64,000 nucleotides of DNA from CG2-30-51-40 sp041753575. GTDB lineage: Bacteria > Desulfobacterota > DSM-4660 > Desulfatiglandales > Desulfatiglandaceae. Positions 34,181-42,899 of the stretch are shown here, piece by piece; the first letter of the stretch is position 1, and each line of letters begins with the position of its first letter. A program made the position numbers and the translations under genes. The stretch is taken from the NCBI GenBank assembly GCA_041753575.1, contig JBGSUA010000214.1, forward strand, positions 1 to 64,000, in the 5' to 3' direction. The notes beneath the pieces were generated by a model. It was not told the origin of the DNA, made no database searches, and was given only the letters and a program-made list of their open reading frames with translations.

Positions 34181-36793
34181 TCATTTCATACTGTCTGCCA
34201 GAAGCGCTGCTATGTCGGCATTCATCTTGGCTCTGTAATGTTCCACGGAGTTTGCCCTCAACATGATCATGTCGAGCTGGCGGGTGTGAATGGTCAGATA
34301 GCCCAGGGCCCTGAGCCTTGCCTTCATGAACTCAATATCGCGTTCCTCAAGGCGGGCCATGAGGGTATCTTCCTTCACGGATATCCTGAAACTAAGTTCC
34401 TCCAGAATATCGCCTACGAAGAAGACTCTTTTTATCTTTCTTTCAAGATCAGCCGCGCCGCCCTTGAAGACAAAGCTGATGTAGTTCTCGCTGGATCTTT
34501 CGCTCACGAGGGTCTCAATCGTGGAGAAATGAAATCCCAGCCGCGAGGTCAAGCTGCAATAATTTTTTGAAATCATGAAATAATTGCGATTCCCATAATT
34601 GGATTTTACTCCTGTGACAAGGGATGTATTGGCTGTGGCCTGAAACATTATGGACATAATGCCTTTTCCATCAACCGGTGGAGGCCCTTCCCATGGGAAC
34701 GCGCTTATGCCGTCCCAGATTGCACGCATTGGTATGGAGACGATGTTTGCGAGGTTCACATGCCTGCCGTCCACCTCTTCAATGAAGCCGTCATCCAGGT
34801 TCAAGATCCACCATTGCATGGGGACATCACAGACAAGCTGCTTGCTGGATCTTTCAGGAAATTTATGCCTTTTTCCGAATTCAAACATCTCCTGGACGGC
34901 CTTTTCATGGGAGAATCGGGTGATATCGTGAAATGTCCTGCACCGGTCAGGCGAAAATACCGGCGAGTCAGGATCAAGAAGGTTGAGGGGCACTATATGT
35001 TGGGATGCCCCTTTGAGGGCCTCAAATACCGGGCTTCCCTCCATAAGAGCCTTCCTTTTTACAGGTTTTTCTTTGGGAAGCTCAATTCTTCCTCTGTAGA
35101 TAACACGTGATTCCGCATCCACGGTCACTTCCGTCTGGTCTTTCAAAGCCTCAAGGGCGCCCTTGACGCTGAAAAGGGCGGGCACTCCGAATTCCCTTGC
35201 GACATTTCCAAGATGTCCCGCGAGGCTCCCCTGCTCTGTTATTACAGCCGAGGCTCTGGGAAGAAGTGGCGCCCATCTGGGAAGAGACTGCTCGGCAACG
35301 AGCACCCCTCCTTGCGGGAAAGAGAGGGCATCCATATCCTTTCTCACGATGAATACCTGTCCTGTTCCGGTGCCCGCGCCGGCGGTGATCCCTCCCGTCA
35401 ATAGCACCCTTTCTTTGTCCTCCTCTCTTATCTGAGGCGGTATGCCGGATTCCGCCTCCATTTTTTGCTGAAGGGGCCTTGACTGCAGAAAGACAATCTT
35501 TCCCTGTATATTCAGGGCCCATTCGATATCCTGTGCCGTTCCGTAATACTGCTCGAGTCTGTCTGCGATCCGGGCTATCTCCTGGGCCTGTTGATCAGTC
35601 AGGGAAGGCTTTTCAGCTTCATCACCCGTCACCTCGATTCGGCATACTCCCTCATCGGGATAGCAGAGGAACTTGTTTTCCTTCCGGGCGATGTCCTTCC
35701 TTACCGGATTGTCCTTTTCCCTTGAGATCATGAAGGTATCAACGGCGCTTGATCCGTCCACAACGGATTTTGGGAGACCCAGGACCGAGTTGATGACGAC
35801 ATCGCTTTCACTGCTTCGAAGAGGATTTCTCGAATAGGCCACTCCTCCCGCCTGTGCCTCAACCATGGCAAGACACCCTACGCACATGGCCACATCCTCA
35901 TCCCTAATGCCCCTGTTGAGGCGATAGGATACTGCGGTAAGCCCGTATTTGCTCGCGATGATTTCTCTGTAGGCTTGAAAAAGGCTTTCCCTGCGCACAT
36001 TGAGGAGGGATTTGTACTGACCGGCAAAGGAAGCCCCCTTTGCGTCCTCTCCCAGGGCGCTGCTTCTCATTGCAACGGCAACATTTCCTGAGACCTTTTG
36101 TTCAAGCAGGCCGTAATGATCCTCAATAGCCTTTTCAAGGCCGGGCGGCATAGGGGAGCGCATGATAAGCTGCTGGATCGCGGCGCTCAGGGTGAAGAGT
36201 TCTTCAAGCCGGCTTGCGTCCGCCGCCTGGATCATTCTGTCCACCTCGGATTGAAGACCTCCACTCTCCATGAAAACATAGTAGGCCTGAGCGGTGATGA
36301 CGAATCCCTCCGGCACATTAAGTTCCAGCCGGTTTTTCATCTCTCCCAGATTCGCCATCTTTCCTCCAACCAGGTCGGCCATGTTTCTGTCAATCTCATC
36401 CAGAGAAATGACGAGCGGGCCTGTGTCGGCATGGGAGCTTGAAGCCAGAAAGGGGTTTATCTGTTTTTGTATTTCCTTGAAGCGATCAAAGAGTCGCTGA
36501 TAGGGTCCGGGTGCCAGCTCATTGAGGTGTTTTGCTATCTGAAAGACGCTTGCCGCGACGGATGTGCAGCGGGCCCTTACAAAGTGCATACCGAACGGCC
36601 AGGAACCCTTGAGTGCCTCCTCCATCTCGGCCATGATCTCAAGGGCCCTGTTGTTGGCGTTCAAGAGAAGTTTGAATTGATGGTAGCGGGCCCTGAAGTC
36701 TATCCTCAGCTCTTCGGCATCCAGGGCCTCGCCCTTTTCACTTCTTCCGGAAAACGCCGCTCGCAGCTTCTGAATAAGCCCCATGGGCTCCAC
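34181..36793 (-). CDS. PEP/pyruvate-binding (PPDK-like) protein lacking the PEP barrel
   Basis: The 870-residue protein has a helical N-terminus, a PPDK ATP-grasp domain (VGGKMANLGEMKNRL...GFVITAQAYYVF, then AMRSSALGEDAKGASFAGQY) at about 150-440, and a phospho-histidine swivel domain (TEQGSLAGHLGNVAREFGVP) near 540. The C-terminal 280 residues are not the TIM barrel of true PPDK or PEP synthase. It therefore may phosphorylate an unknown substrate, or work as a regulator. It is followed by the DASS gene and lies 12 bases downstream of a membrane protein and TSUP exporter; co-transcription links it to anion transport. Confidence 0.78.
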   Translation of the reverse strand: MEPMGLIQKLRAAFSGRSEKGEALDAEELRIDFRARYHQFKLLLNANNRALEIMAEMEEALKGSWPFGMHFVRARCTSVAASVFQIAKHLNELAPGPYQRLFDRFKEIQKQINPFLASSSHADTGPLVISLDEIDRNMADLVGGKMANLGEMKNRLELNVPEGFVITAQAYYVFMESGGLQSEVDRMIQAADASRLEELFTLSAAIQQLIMRSPMPPGLEKAIEDHYGLLEQKVSGNVAVAMRSSALGEDAKGASFAGQYKSLLNVRRESLFQAYREIIASKYGLTAVSYRLNRGIRDEDVAMCVGCLAMVEAQAGGVAYSRNPLRSSESDVVINSVLGLPKSVVDGSSAVDTFMISREKDNPVRKDIARKENKFLCYPDEGVCRIEVTGDEAEKPSLTDQQAQEIARIADRLEQYYGTAQDIEWALNIQGKIVFLQSRPLQQKMEAESGIPPQIREEDKERVLLTGGITAGAGTGTGQVFIVRKDMDALSFPQGGVLVAEQSLPRWAPLLPRASAVITEQGSLAGHLGNVAREFGVPALFSVKGALEALKDQTEVTVDAESRVIYRGRIELPKEKPVKRKALMEGSPVFEALKGASQHIVPLNLLDPDSPVFSPDRCRTFHDITRFSHEKAVQEMFEFGKRHKFPERSSKQLVCDVPMQWWILNLDDGFIEEVDGRHVNLANIVSIPMRAIWDGISAFPWEGPPPVDGKGIMSIMFQATANTSLVTGVKSNYGNRNYFMISKNYCSLTSRLGFHFSTIETLVSERSSENYISFVFKGGAADLERKIKRVFFVGDILEELSFRISVKEDTLMARLEERDIEFMKARLRALGYLTIHTRQLDMIMLRANSVEHYRAKMNADIAALLADSMK

Positions 36794-36805
36794 TATCCTA
36801 TTTTG

Positions 36806-37492
36806 TTAATGTCCGATTTTAAGGCCCAAACCCTCAAAGAGGAGCATGATCCCGAATCCATACCATACGGTATATATGACGTAGAAAAGAAGAGAGAATA
36901 TAACTATCCCGTAACGGTCGCCGATCTTCTGGGGCTCAATCGTATAATAGTTATAGGCGGTCTCAACCGCCTTCTTCAGCACGAGGGAAATGGCGTCCGC
37001 TTCCTTGAACATCTTCTTGTCCTTGAAATCGCCGATCATCCCCCTGAATGACTTCCACCAGTTGTAAAGCACCTGCCGCTCATTGTAACCGTACTTCTTG
37101 GAAACCGCATCCCCTTTATTGGCATACATGGCGTCCGCGTCGGCAAGGCAGGCGCTTAAGAGAGATGCCATATCGCCGATGACGGTAATGGTCTTATCCT
37201 TTACTTCGGCCTTTGCCCCCGCGGAGGTATAGAGGAGGGCCGTCTGCTGCGCCTGCTCCGCGCTGTCCATTGAAAAGGAAGAGGTTATCTCTTTTCCTTT
37301 GAACGCAAGGGACTTTTCCTGCGCCTCCGGAATGTAATAGGCTGAACCCTTGGATATTGAATTGTATAGGTTGTCAAGATAATCCAGGCCGTTTCTGCCG
37401 TTGAATACAGGCGAGAAGAATATGATGAGGACCACCGTAAAGGTAATCATCAGCCCCAGACCTCTATAAAACTGACTCTTGTGAGCAATCAT
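36806..37492 (-). CDS. Membrane protein of unknown function
   Basis: The 228-residue protein has two likely membrane spans at the two ends (LGLMITFTVVLIIFFSPVF and IVIFSLLFYVIYTVWYGFG) with a soluble central part between. It lies 11 bases after the TSUP gene and 12 before the PPDK-like gene. I chose the ATG at 37492 because GAGGT lies seven bases upstream; a longer frame from 37552 would overlap the TSUP gene. No family recognised. Confidence 0.65.
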   Translation of the reverse strand: MIAHKSQFYRGLGLMITFTVVLIIFFSPVFNGRNGLDYLDNLYNSISKGSAYYIPEAQEKSLAFKGKEITSSFSMDSAEQAQQTALLYTSAGAKAEVKDKTITVIGDMASLLSACLADADAMYANKGDAVSKKYGYNERQVLYNWWKSFRGMIGDFKDKKMFKEADAISLVLKKAVETAYNYYTIEPQKIGDRYGIVIFSLLFYVIYTVWYGFGIMLLFEGLGLKIGH

Positions 37493-37503
37493 GAGCGCAC
37501 CTC

Positions 37504-38787
37504 TTATCCCTTGAGTGTTTTTATATTCTTGAAAAAGGTTCCAATAACCCACACACCGAAGCAGCCAATCACTATAAAGAAGGCCCAGATTCCTATCTGG
37601 TCCAGGACAAGTGTCGTCTGCTTGGATAGAGGTATCACCTTCAAATCAGCGAGTTTCCCGGGAAGGGCAAAGATCCTGTTTACAAAACCGGCCATGACTG
37701 CCAGGGCGTAAAAACCGCGGATCGTTATTCCCTTTACCACCTTTGTCACCATAGCTCCGAGCTGGATACCCACGAGAGATCCCAGAAGCATGCCCATGGC
37801 GAGGGTATAGAATATAAATCCGTATATCGCATACTGGGATATGGAGGCATATCCTGCGGTGAAAACGATCTGAAAGATGTCTGTTCCGACGGTAGTCAGG
37901 GAGGAAACCCCCAGCATATACACGAAGATCGGGAAGGTAAGGAATCCGCCGCCCACTCCCATGATTCCTGCCGCCAGGCCGACAAGCGCCCCGCTCAGCA
38001 CCAGGAAGACCCACGAAATACTCCTTCCTCCGGGGGTAAAATCATGATCGAATTTCACCATTGGCGGTATCTTTATAGCTTGGAGTTTCTTTGGAAGCGA
38101 TCCTATGTCAGCCCCTTCATCCTTTCCGTGCGCGCCTCCGTGAGCGGAGCCTGAAGCACTTTCGATTTTCCTGGCCTTGAGGAAATCCATTAGGGAATAT
38201 ATGCCGAGGAAGCCAAGCATCACAGAATAGATGGTGGTTATGAAGGCGTCGCTCAGAATAGGATTTATCTCATAAAGCACCCTGTTGAGCACTCCGCCGG
38301 CAGTCGCCCCGATTATGGCCCCTATTATAAATACCAAGGCAAGGGGAACAGAGACGTTGCCCATCTTTCTGTGAATGACGCTTCCCATTATGGCCTTGGC
38401 GAAGATATGAAAAAGATCCGTCCCGACAGCGAGGATACCCTTTATGCCCGCGCTCATGAGAGCCGGCGCTATGATAAAGCCTCCTCCTGCGCCTATGGCT
38501 CCGGTTATGAGCCCGGCTCCAAGCCCGATAAGGATGGAGACCAAAAAGATCCCGAAAGAATAAAAGGCCGGTGTGTATGCTTCTTTGCCGCCAAGCATCT
38601 TTGGAAGTGCCCCTGCGATCTCATCGGCGAATGCAACGCCCCCGATGATGGCCGGAATGGTCAACAGTCCCAGTATGATGAGTCGTTTTCTATCACCCAT
38701 GATGGTGCTTGAAACATCTATCTCCCATTTGGCATGGGCCCTCGCGCCCATCATCATAAAATGTCCCCACGATCTGAAAAAACCCAT
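37504..38787 (-). CDS. TSUP-family (TauE/SafE) transporter
   Basis: The 427-residue protein has the two repeat halves of TauE/SafE: GLGAGLITGAIGAGGGFIIAPALMSAG and GLAAGIMGVGGGFLTFPIFVYMLGVS. A soluble insert (about 200-250, SGSAHGGAHGKDEGAD) separates them. Members export sulfite or sulfoacetate or take up organosulfur anions. The operon order with PPDK-like and DASS genes supports anion metabolism. Confidence 0.87.
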   Translation of the reverse strand: MGFFRSWGHFMMMGARAHAKWEIDVSSTIMGDRKRLIILGLLTIPAIIGGVAFADEIAGALPKMLGGKEAYTPAFYSFGIFLVSILIGLGAGLITGAIGAGGGFIIAPALMSAGIKGILAVGTDLFHIFAKAIMGSVIHRKMGNVSVPLALVFIIGAIIGATAGGVLNRVLYEINPILSDAFITTIYSVMLGFLGIYSLMDFLKARKIESASGSAHGGAHGKDEGADIGSLPKKLQAIKIPPMVKFDHDFTPGGRSISWVFLVLSGALVGLAAGIMGVGGGFLTFPIFVYMLGVSSLTTVGTDIFQIVFTAGYASISQYAIYGFIFYTLAMGMLLGSLVGIQLGAMVTKVVKGITIRGFYALAVMAGFVNRIFALPGKLADLKVIPLSKQTTLVLDQIGIWAFFIVIGCFGVWVIGTFFKNIKTLKG

Positions 38788-38843
38788 TTGCTCAATGCTC
38801 CTTTCTCAAAATTGGCTTATTGCGGTTACTGGATTTCTTGATT

Positions 38844-39266
38844 TCAAGCTCCCGTTTTTGTCATTTTTCTTATCTTTTCCTCGTGGACGAATTTCTTCTT
38901 GAAGGCGTCCTGGACCTTGTAAAGAAGCTCATCAATCTCCATGGGTTTCATGAGATAATCAAAGGCCCCCAGTTCCATGCCCTGTATCGCCACCTCCACG
39001 TTGGCATGACCGGTCAGCATTATTACCTCTGTAAGAGGGTGCCTTCGCTTTATCTCCCTCAGGGCCTCTATGCCGTCCATGCCCGGCATTTTGACGTCCA
39101 GAACCACCACATCCACGGAATTGTTATCAAGAAAATCAAGGGCCTCTAGGCCGCTTCCTACGCCGGTTGCCTCTACGCTACGCCTCTTCATTCTCTTGAC
39201 GAGCGTGTCCAGAAATTCAGTCTCATCGTCCACGAAAAGAACCTTGAAGGATTCCAATTGGTTCAA
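38844..39266 (-). CDS. Response regulator receiver, third of a tandem set
   Basis: The 140-residue receiver-only protein has FVDDETE, phosphoacceptor Asp57 (VLDVKMPGMDG) and YLMKPMEIDE. It overlaps the preceding receiver gene by four bases. The tail is short and basic (KKKFVHEEKIRKMTKT). The three tandem receivers share the same architecture but different tails, and may receive phosphate from the nearby dCache kinase. Confidence 0.85.
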   Translation of the reverse strand: MNQLESFKVLFVDDETEFLDTLVKRMKRRSVEATGVGSGLEALDFLDNNSVDVVVLDVKMPGMDGIEALREIKRRHPLTEVIMLTGHANVEVAIQGMELGAFDYLMKPMEIDELLYKVQDAFKKKFVHEEKIRKMTKTGA

Positions 39267-39637
39267 ACCTCCTTTGCTGCCGTCTTACGTATCATATCAA
39301 GGAGCTCCTCAAGCTCACACGGCTTGGTGAGATAACCTGAAGCTCCGAGGGCGATACCGTCCCTGGCGGCCTGGGCAGAGCCGTGCCCCGTCAGCATGAT
39401 TACCTTAAGGTCGGGAGCCATTTTCTTGAAGATCTTGAGCACCTCGATGCCGTCCATGTCTTCCATCTTCAGATCAAGCACCGCCAAGTCAAAGTCCTGG
39501 CCTCTCAGGGCCTTTATGCCATCGGAGCCGCTGTATGCCTTGGTAACGTCCATATTCCTGCGCCTGAGCCTGTTTGCCAGGACGTCAACATATGCCTCTT
39601 CATCATCCACAAGGAGAAGTTTGATCTGATCGGACAT
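39263..39637 (-). CDS. Response regulator receiver, second of a tandem set
   Basis: The 124-residue receiver-only protein has LVDDEEAY, phosphoacceptor Asp55 (AVLDLKMEDMDG) and YLTKPCELEE. It is the shortest of the tandem set and lacks a C-terminal tail. It overlaps the next gene by four bases and sits 14 bases after the first. Confidence 0.85.
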   Translation of the reverse strand: MSDQIKLLLVDDEEAYVDVLANRLRRRNMDVTKAYSGSDGIKALRGQDFDLAVLDLKMEDMDGIEVLKIFKKMAPDLKVIMLTGHGSAQAARDGIALGASGYLTKPCELEELLDMIRKTAAKEV

Positions 39638-39651
39638 CGCGCATCACCCTG

Positions 39652-40083
39652 TCAGGTCCGCCGTGAGGTTATCTCCTTAAGACGAGCCTCGATAATCTTG
39701 TGCTCCTGCTGTCTCTTCCTGGCTGCAGCCTCCTGGACCTTTCCCATGAGGACATCCATTTCGCAAGGCTTCATCAGATAATCAAAGGCGCCTATCTTCA
39801 TTCCCTCAATGGCGGTTTCAACGGTTGCATGCCCTGTCAGCATAACGACCTCAATAAGCGGGTAGAACCGCTTTATCTCCCTAAGGGTATCAATGCCGTC
39901 CATGCCGGGCATCTTGACATCCAGAATGATAACCTCCACCGACTGATCCTTAGCCAGCGCGTCCAGGGCCTCCTTACCGCTGAAGGCGCTGGTCACAACT
40001 AAATCCCTCTTGGTAAGGCGCTTTGTCATGGTCTCAACAAAAGGCACCTCATCGTCCACCAGCATCACCTTTGCCAATGCCAT
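39652..40083 (-). CDS. Response regulator receiver, first of a tandem set
   Basis: The 143-residue receiver-only protein has MLVDDEVPF, phosphoacceptor Asp55 (IILDVKMPGMDG) and YLMKPCEMDV. It lies three bases after the dCache kinase stop, so it is the most likely direct partner. Confidence 0.86.
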   Translation of the reverse strand: MALAKVMLVDDEVPFVETMTKRLTKRDLVVTSAFSGKEALDALAKDQSVEVIILDVKMPGMDGIDTLREIKRFYPLIEVVMLTGHATVETAIEGMKIGAFDYLMKPCEMDVLMGKVQEAAARKRQQEHKIIEARLKEITSRRT

Positions 40084-40086
40084 GTG

Positions 40087-41811
40087 TTATTCTCCTTTCT
40101 TATTGGAAGGCTCTTCGGCCTTGATAGTTTCGAGGGGAATCCTTATTCGAAACGTGGTTCCTGCACCTACAGTACTTGCCACCTCTATCTCCCCGCCTAT
40201 CTTCTTTATGATTCCGTAACAGATCGAAAGTCCAAGACCGGTTCCCTTTCCCACCGGCTTGGTGGTAAAGAATGGGTCGAATATGCGCCCCAGGTTCGCG
40301 GCAGGAATGCCTGGGCCATTGTCCGCCACCTCTATCAACAGGTTCCCGTCTTGTTTCTTAGTTCTTATTTCAAGGCTCCCGCCCTGCTTTTCCATGGCAT
40401 CCAGGGCGTTATTTATGAGATTCAGGAGTACCTGCTGGAGTTCGGCCTGTGAAAGCCTCACCCTGGGCAATTCCTCGCTCAGGGCGAGGCTGATGGTCAC
40501 ATTGCTGTATTTTGCCCTCTGGCCGGAGAGGGCAACGATCTCTTTTATGGCTTCGTCAATATCGAATTCCTGAACCCGTTCGTCCGTCTTGCGCGCGAAG
40601 CTCAGAAGCTTGTGGGTTATCTCCTTGCAGCGCTTTCCCTGCGTCCTGATCTGGGTTAGTGCGCGCCTGAACTCTTTCAGGTTTTCTCCCTGCTTGAAAT
40701 CCTCCTCTTCAAGAAGGTCTTCTATCCATCCGGCCTCCTCCACCATAATGGCGACAGGATTGTTGATCTCATGGGCTATTCCTGCCGCAAGCTCGCCGAC
40801 AGAGGCAAGTTTTCCGGTCTCCACAACCTGCTCGTTCATCATGTGTTTTTCTCGATCGGCCCTGGCGATCCTTACTACCATCCTGCGGGAGACAACAAAG
40901 GCGGTTGTTACAATCGCCAATAGTCCAAGCACAAGCACCAGCAAGGTTACACGCATGGCCCGTTCAAAATCTGAAAATGCGTCCGATGCCTTTTGCTGAT
41001 AAACAAGGAGCCACTCGCCGTCCTTCAGAGATGCGGCGACATAGATATTCTTCTCTCCTCCCTCGCCCTTCATCCTTCCTATTTTCAAAGGTTTTCCGTT
41101 CGAGGAGTTATCGGATCTAAGGAGTTCGAGGTAAGGGTCTTTCGAGGCGACAAGCTCCTGAAAAGGCTTGGTCTGAAACTCTCCTTTTCTGTTTAAGATA
41201 AAGGCGAATCCGGTCTCGCCTATCCTTATGTGCTCAACAAGGTTGTTGAAGGCCACAAAATCAATGGTGGCTCTGAGTATCCATTCGTCTCCTTTCCAGT
41301 TTTCCCTGACGGCGACAATAAAATGTGGCAGTCCCCTCAAGCCAAGGAAGACGTCGCTTATAAAGGAGTTGCTCTTCATGGCCCTCTGGAACCAGTCGGC
41401 GGTTGAGTAGAGGGCCATGCCCAGCTTAAAAGGGCCGGCGTAGGCCACCTGGATTCCCCTTGCATTCACGACCCCAAGATCAACAAATACCGGCCCGAAG
41501 TCTTCTTGCAGGGCGGCAAGCCTGTCCTGCAGGAAGGATTCATTAGCCAGCTCTTCAAATGTGAAGGTCCTGGCCAGGAATCTTATATTTGCCAGTCTCT
41601 CATTAAGAAAGACGTCTATATTCTGCTTATGTTTCTTTACAAGCGTAGTAAGATGCGCATTAACTTTTTCTTCAAAGGAATTATGAAATTGAAAAAGGAT
41701 GAGGGCGCTTACAAGAATCATGGGGGTTATAGAAACAACAGTTATAATTAAAACCATATTTCTCGTAAGGTTTCTATAGTAAGAGCCCAGTTCTTTTAAA
41801 TGTGAATTCAT
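40087..41811 (-). CDS. Double-Cache sensor histidine kinase
   Basis: The 574-residue kinase has an N-terminal span (about 16-37), a dCache-like sensor region (DWFQRAMKSNSFISDVFLGL near 140), a second span near 290, HisKA with GIAHEINNPVAIM and a HATPase with DNGPGIPAA and GTGLGLSICYG. It is a paralogue of the kinase at 30577-32238. Its C-terminal end abuts the receiver genes, and the start overlaps a divergent receiver gene by four bases. Confidence 0.87.
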   Translation of the reverse strand: MNSHLKELGSYYRNLTRNMVLIITVVSITPMILVSALILFQFHNSFEEKVNAHLTTLVKKHKQNIDVFLNERLANIRFLARTFTFEELANESFLQDRLAALQEDFGPVFVDLGVVNARGIQVAYAGPFKLGMALYSTADWFQRAMKSNSFISDVFLGLRGLPHFIVAVRENWKGDEWILRATIDFVAFNNLVEHIRIGETGFAFILNRKGEFQTKPFQELVASKDPYLELLRSDNSSNGKPLKIGRMKGEGGEKNIYVAASLKDGEWLLVYQQKASDAFSDFERAMRVTLLVLVLGLLAIVTTAFVVSRRMVVRIARADREKHMMNEQVVETGKLASVGELAAGIAHEINNPVAIMVEEAGWIEDLLEEEDFKQGENLKEFRRALTQIRTQGKRCKEITHKLLSFARKTDERVQEFDIDEAIKEIVALSGQRAKYSNVTISLALSEELPRVRLSQAELQQVLLNLINNALDAMEKQGGSLEIRTKKQDGNLLIEVADNGPGIPAANLGRIFDPFFTTKPVGKGTGLGLSICYGIIKKIGGEIEVASTVGAGTTFRIRIPLETIKAEEPSNKKGE

Positions 41812-42206
41812 ACAGCTTTTCTAATAGCTCCGGAACCTTGTGCTTTTAGATAGTTCATAATAATCCTTTTTAATTTTTCTACGCTGCTTCCTCTCTTTTC
41901 CACAAAACCTACAATATTAGTGGGATAGGTATATGAATTTTCCTCCGAGGCGAAGGCGTGTATCGTAACCGGCAGAGGAGGCAGCCGGTCCTCCAGCTTG
42001 CGCAGGAGGACCGCGGCCTCTTCATCGGGCAGATCCGGATCCACAATTGCCATCTCTATGTTTTCCTGGGCGAAAACGATATCCAGGAGTTCCTTGGCGT
42101 TTCTGGCGAGCTTTACTGAATAGCCCGCGGATGTCATTTCACGTCTGAGAAAATCCCTTACGTGCGGGTTTCGGTCGGCAACAACTATGGTAGCTCTTGC
42201 TTGCAT
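41808..42206 (-). CDS. Receiver-like protein with altered acidic pocket
   Basis: The 132-residue protein has a receiver fold with phosphoacceptor-like Asp56 (AIVDPDLPDEEA), but the usual first acidic pair (V-D-D) reads VADRNP, leaving one aspartate. The Lys near the end (GFVEKRGSS) remains. This suggests weak or regulated phosphorylation. It starts upstream of the dCache kinase and overlaps it by four bases. Confidence 0.75.
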   Translation of the reverse strand: MQARATIVVADRNPHVRDFLRREMTSAGYSVKLARNAKELLDIVFAQENIEMAIVDPDLPDEEAAVLLRKLEDRLPPLPVTIHAFASEENSYTYPTNIVGFVEKRGSSVEKLKRIIMNYLKAQGSGAIRKAV

Positions 42207-42247
42207 GGTCTAATGGAACCGGATCATTAACGTCGTTGTGGCAGAGT

Positions 42248-42724
42248 CTATTTGCCTAATCCTCCTGCCTCCTTGGGCAGTCTGTAGGGGTTGATGCTCA
42301 AGACCGGAGCGGGGCTGTGCTTGATGACTCTTTCAGCCACGCTTCCAAACAATATTCTGTCCAGGCCCTTCCTTCCGTGGGTGCCCATCACTACCAGATC
42401 AATCTTCTCGGATTCCACATAGTTCACTATCTCTTCAGCGGCATCTCCCAGGATTACCCTGGTCTTGCAGGAAGGCAGATCCTTGAAATGGGTATTGGCG
42501 AATTCCTCAATCCTCGCCTCAGAGCCCTTTACGAATTCGGCCATGAAGTTATCCAGCGTCGCCTGGGCCACATAAACCGTTGAGACATGCTCCATTCTTC
42601 TAGCCACAAAGAGGATATGAACCTCTGCGCCGAACTTCTCAGCCATCATGCGGACCCACGGAACTATGACAGGTGACACCTTTGAAAGATCAACCGGAAA
42701 AAGTATCTTGCTGAAGTTTGCCAT
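42248..42724 (-). CDS. Universal stress protein (UspA family)
   Basis: The 158-residue protein has the UspA fold with the ATP motif GTHGRKGLDRILFGSVAERV (G-2x-G-9x-GS) and the typical final strand PVLSINPY. It is 41 bases upstream of the receiver-like gene. It probably binds ATP. Confidence 0.87.
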   Translation of the reverse strand: MANFSKILFPVDLSKVSPVIVPWVRMMAEKFGAEVHILFVARRMEHVSTVYVAQATLDNFMAEFVKGSEARIEEFANTHFKDLPSCKTRVILGDAAEEIVNYVESEKIDLVVMGTHGRKGLDRILFGSVAERVIKHSPAPVLSINPYRLPKEAGGLGK

Positions 42725-42745
42725 TTTGTCTCCCTCCTTATTTTG

Positions 42746-42899
42746 CGTTTATATGAAAATAGATAGTCATAGCGGCGTAGGCCGCTATCCAGTCCTTGTT
42801 CCGGCCTTCGCCGGAATGACGACCTGGATTCCGGATCGAGTCCGGAATGACATGCGGCATTTTCATGTTTCGTTGTGCCTCAACAGGCCATGGCGGTTA
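42746..42899. repeat. Dispersed repeat copy 3, with two hairpins
   Basis: It starts TTTATATGAAAATAGATAGT and contains two perfect hairpins: TTCCGGCCTTCGCCGGAA (42799-42816) and ATTCCGGATCGAGTCCGGAAT (42828-42848). The right part overlaps the last 37 bases of the following kinase gene (42863-42899). It is nearly identical, reversed, to 29631-29759. Confidence 0.78.
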
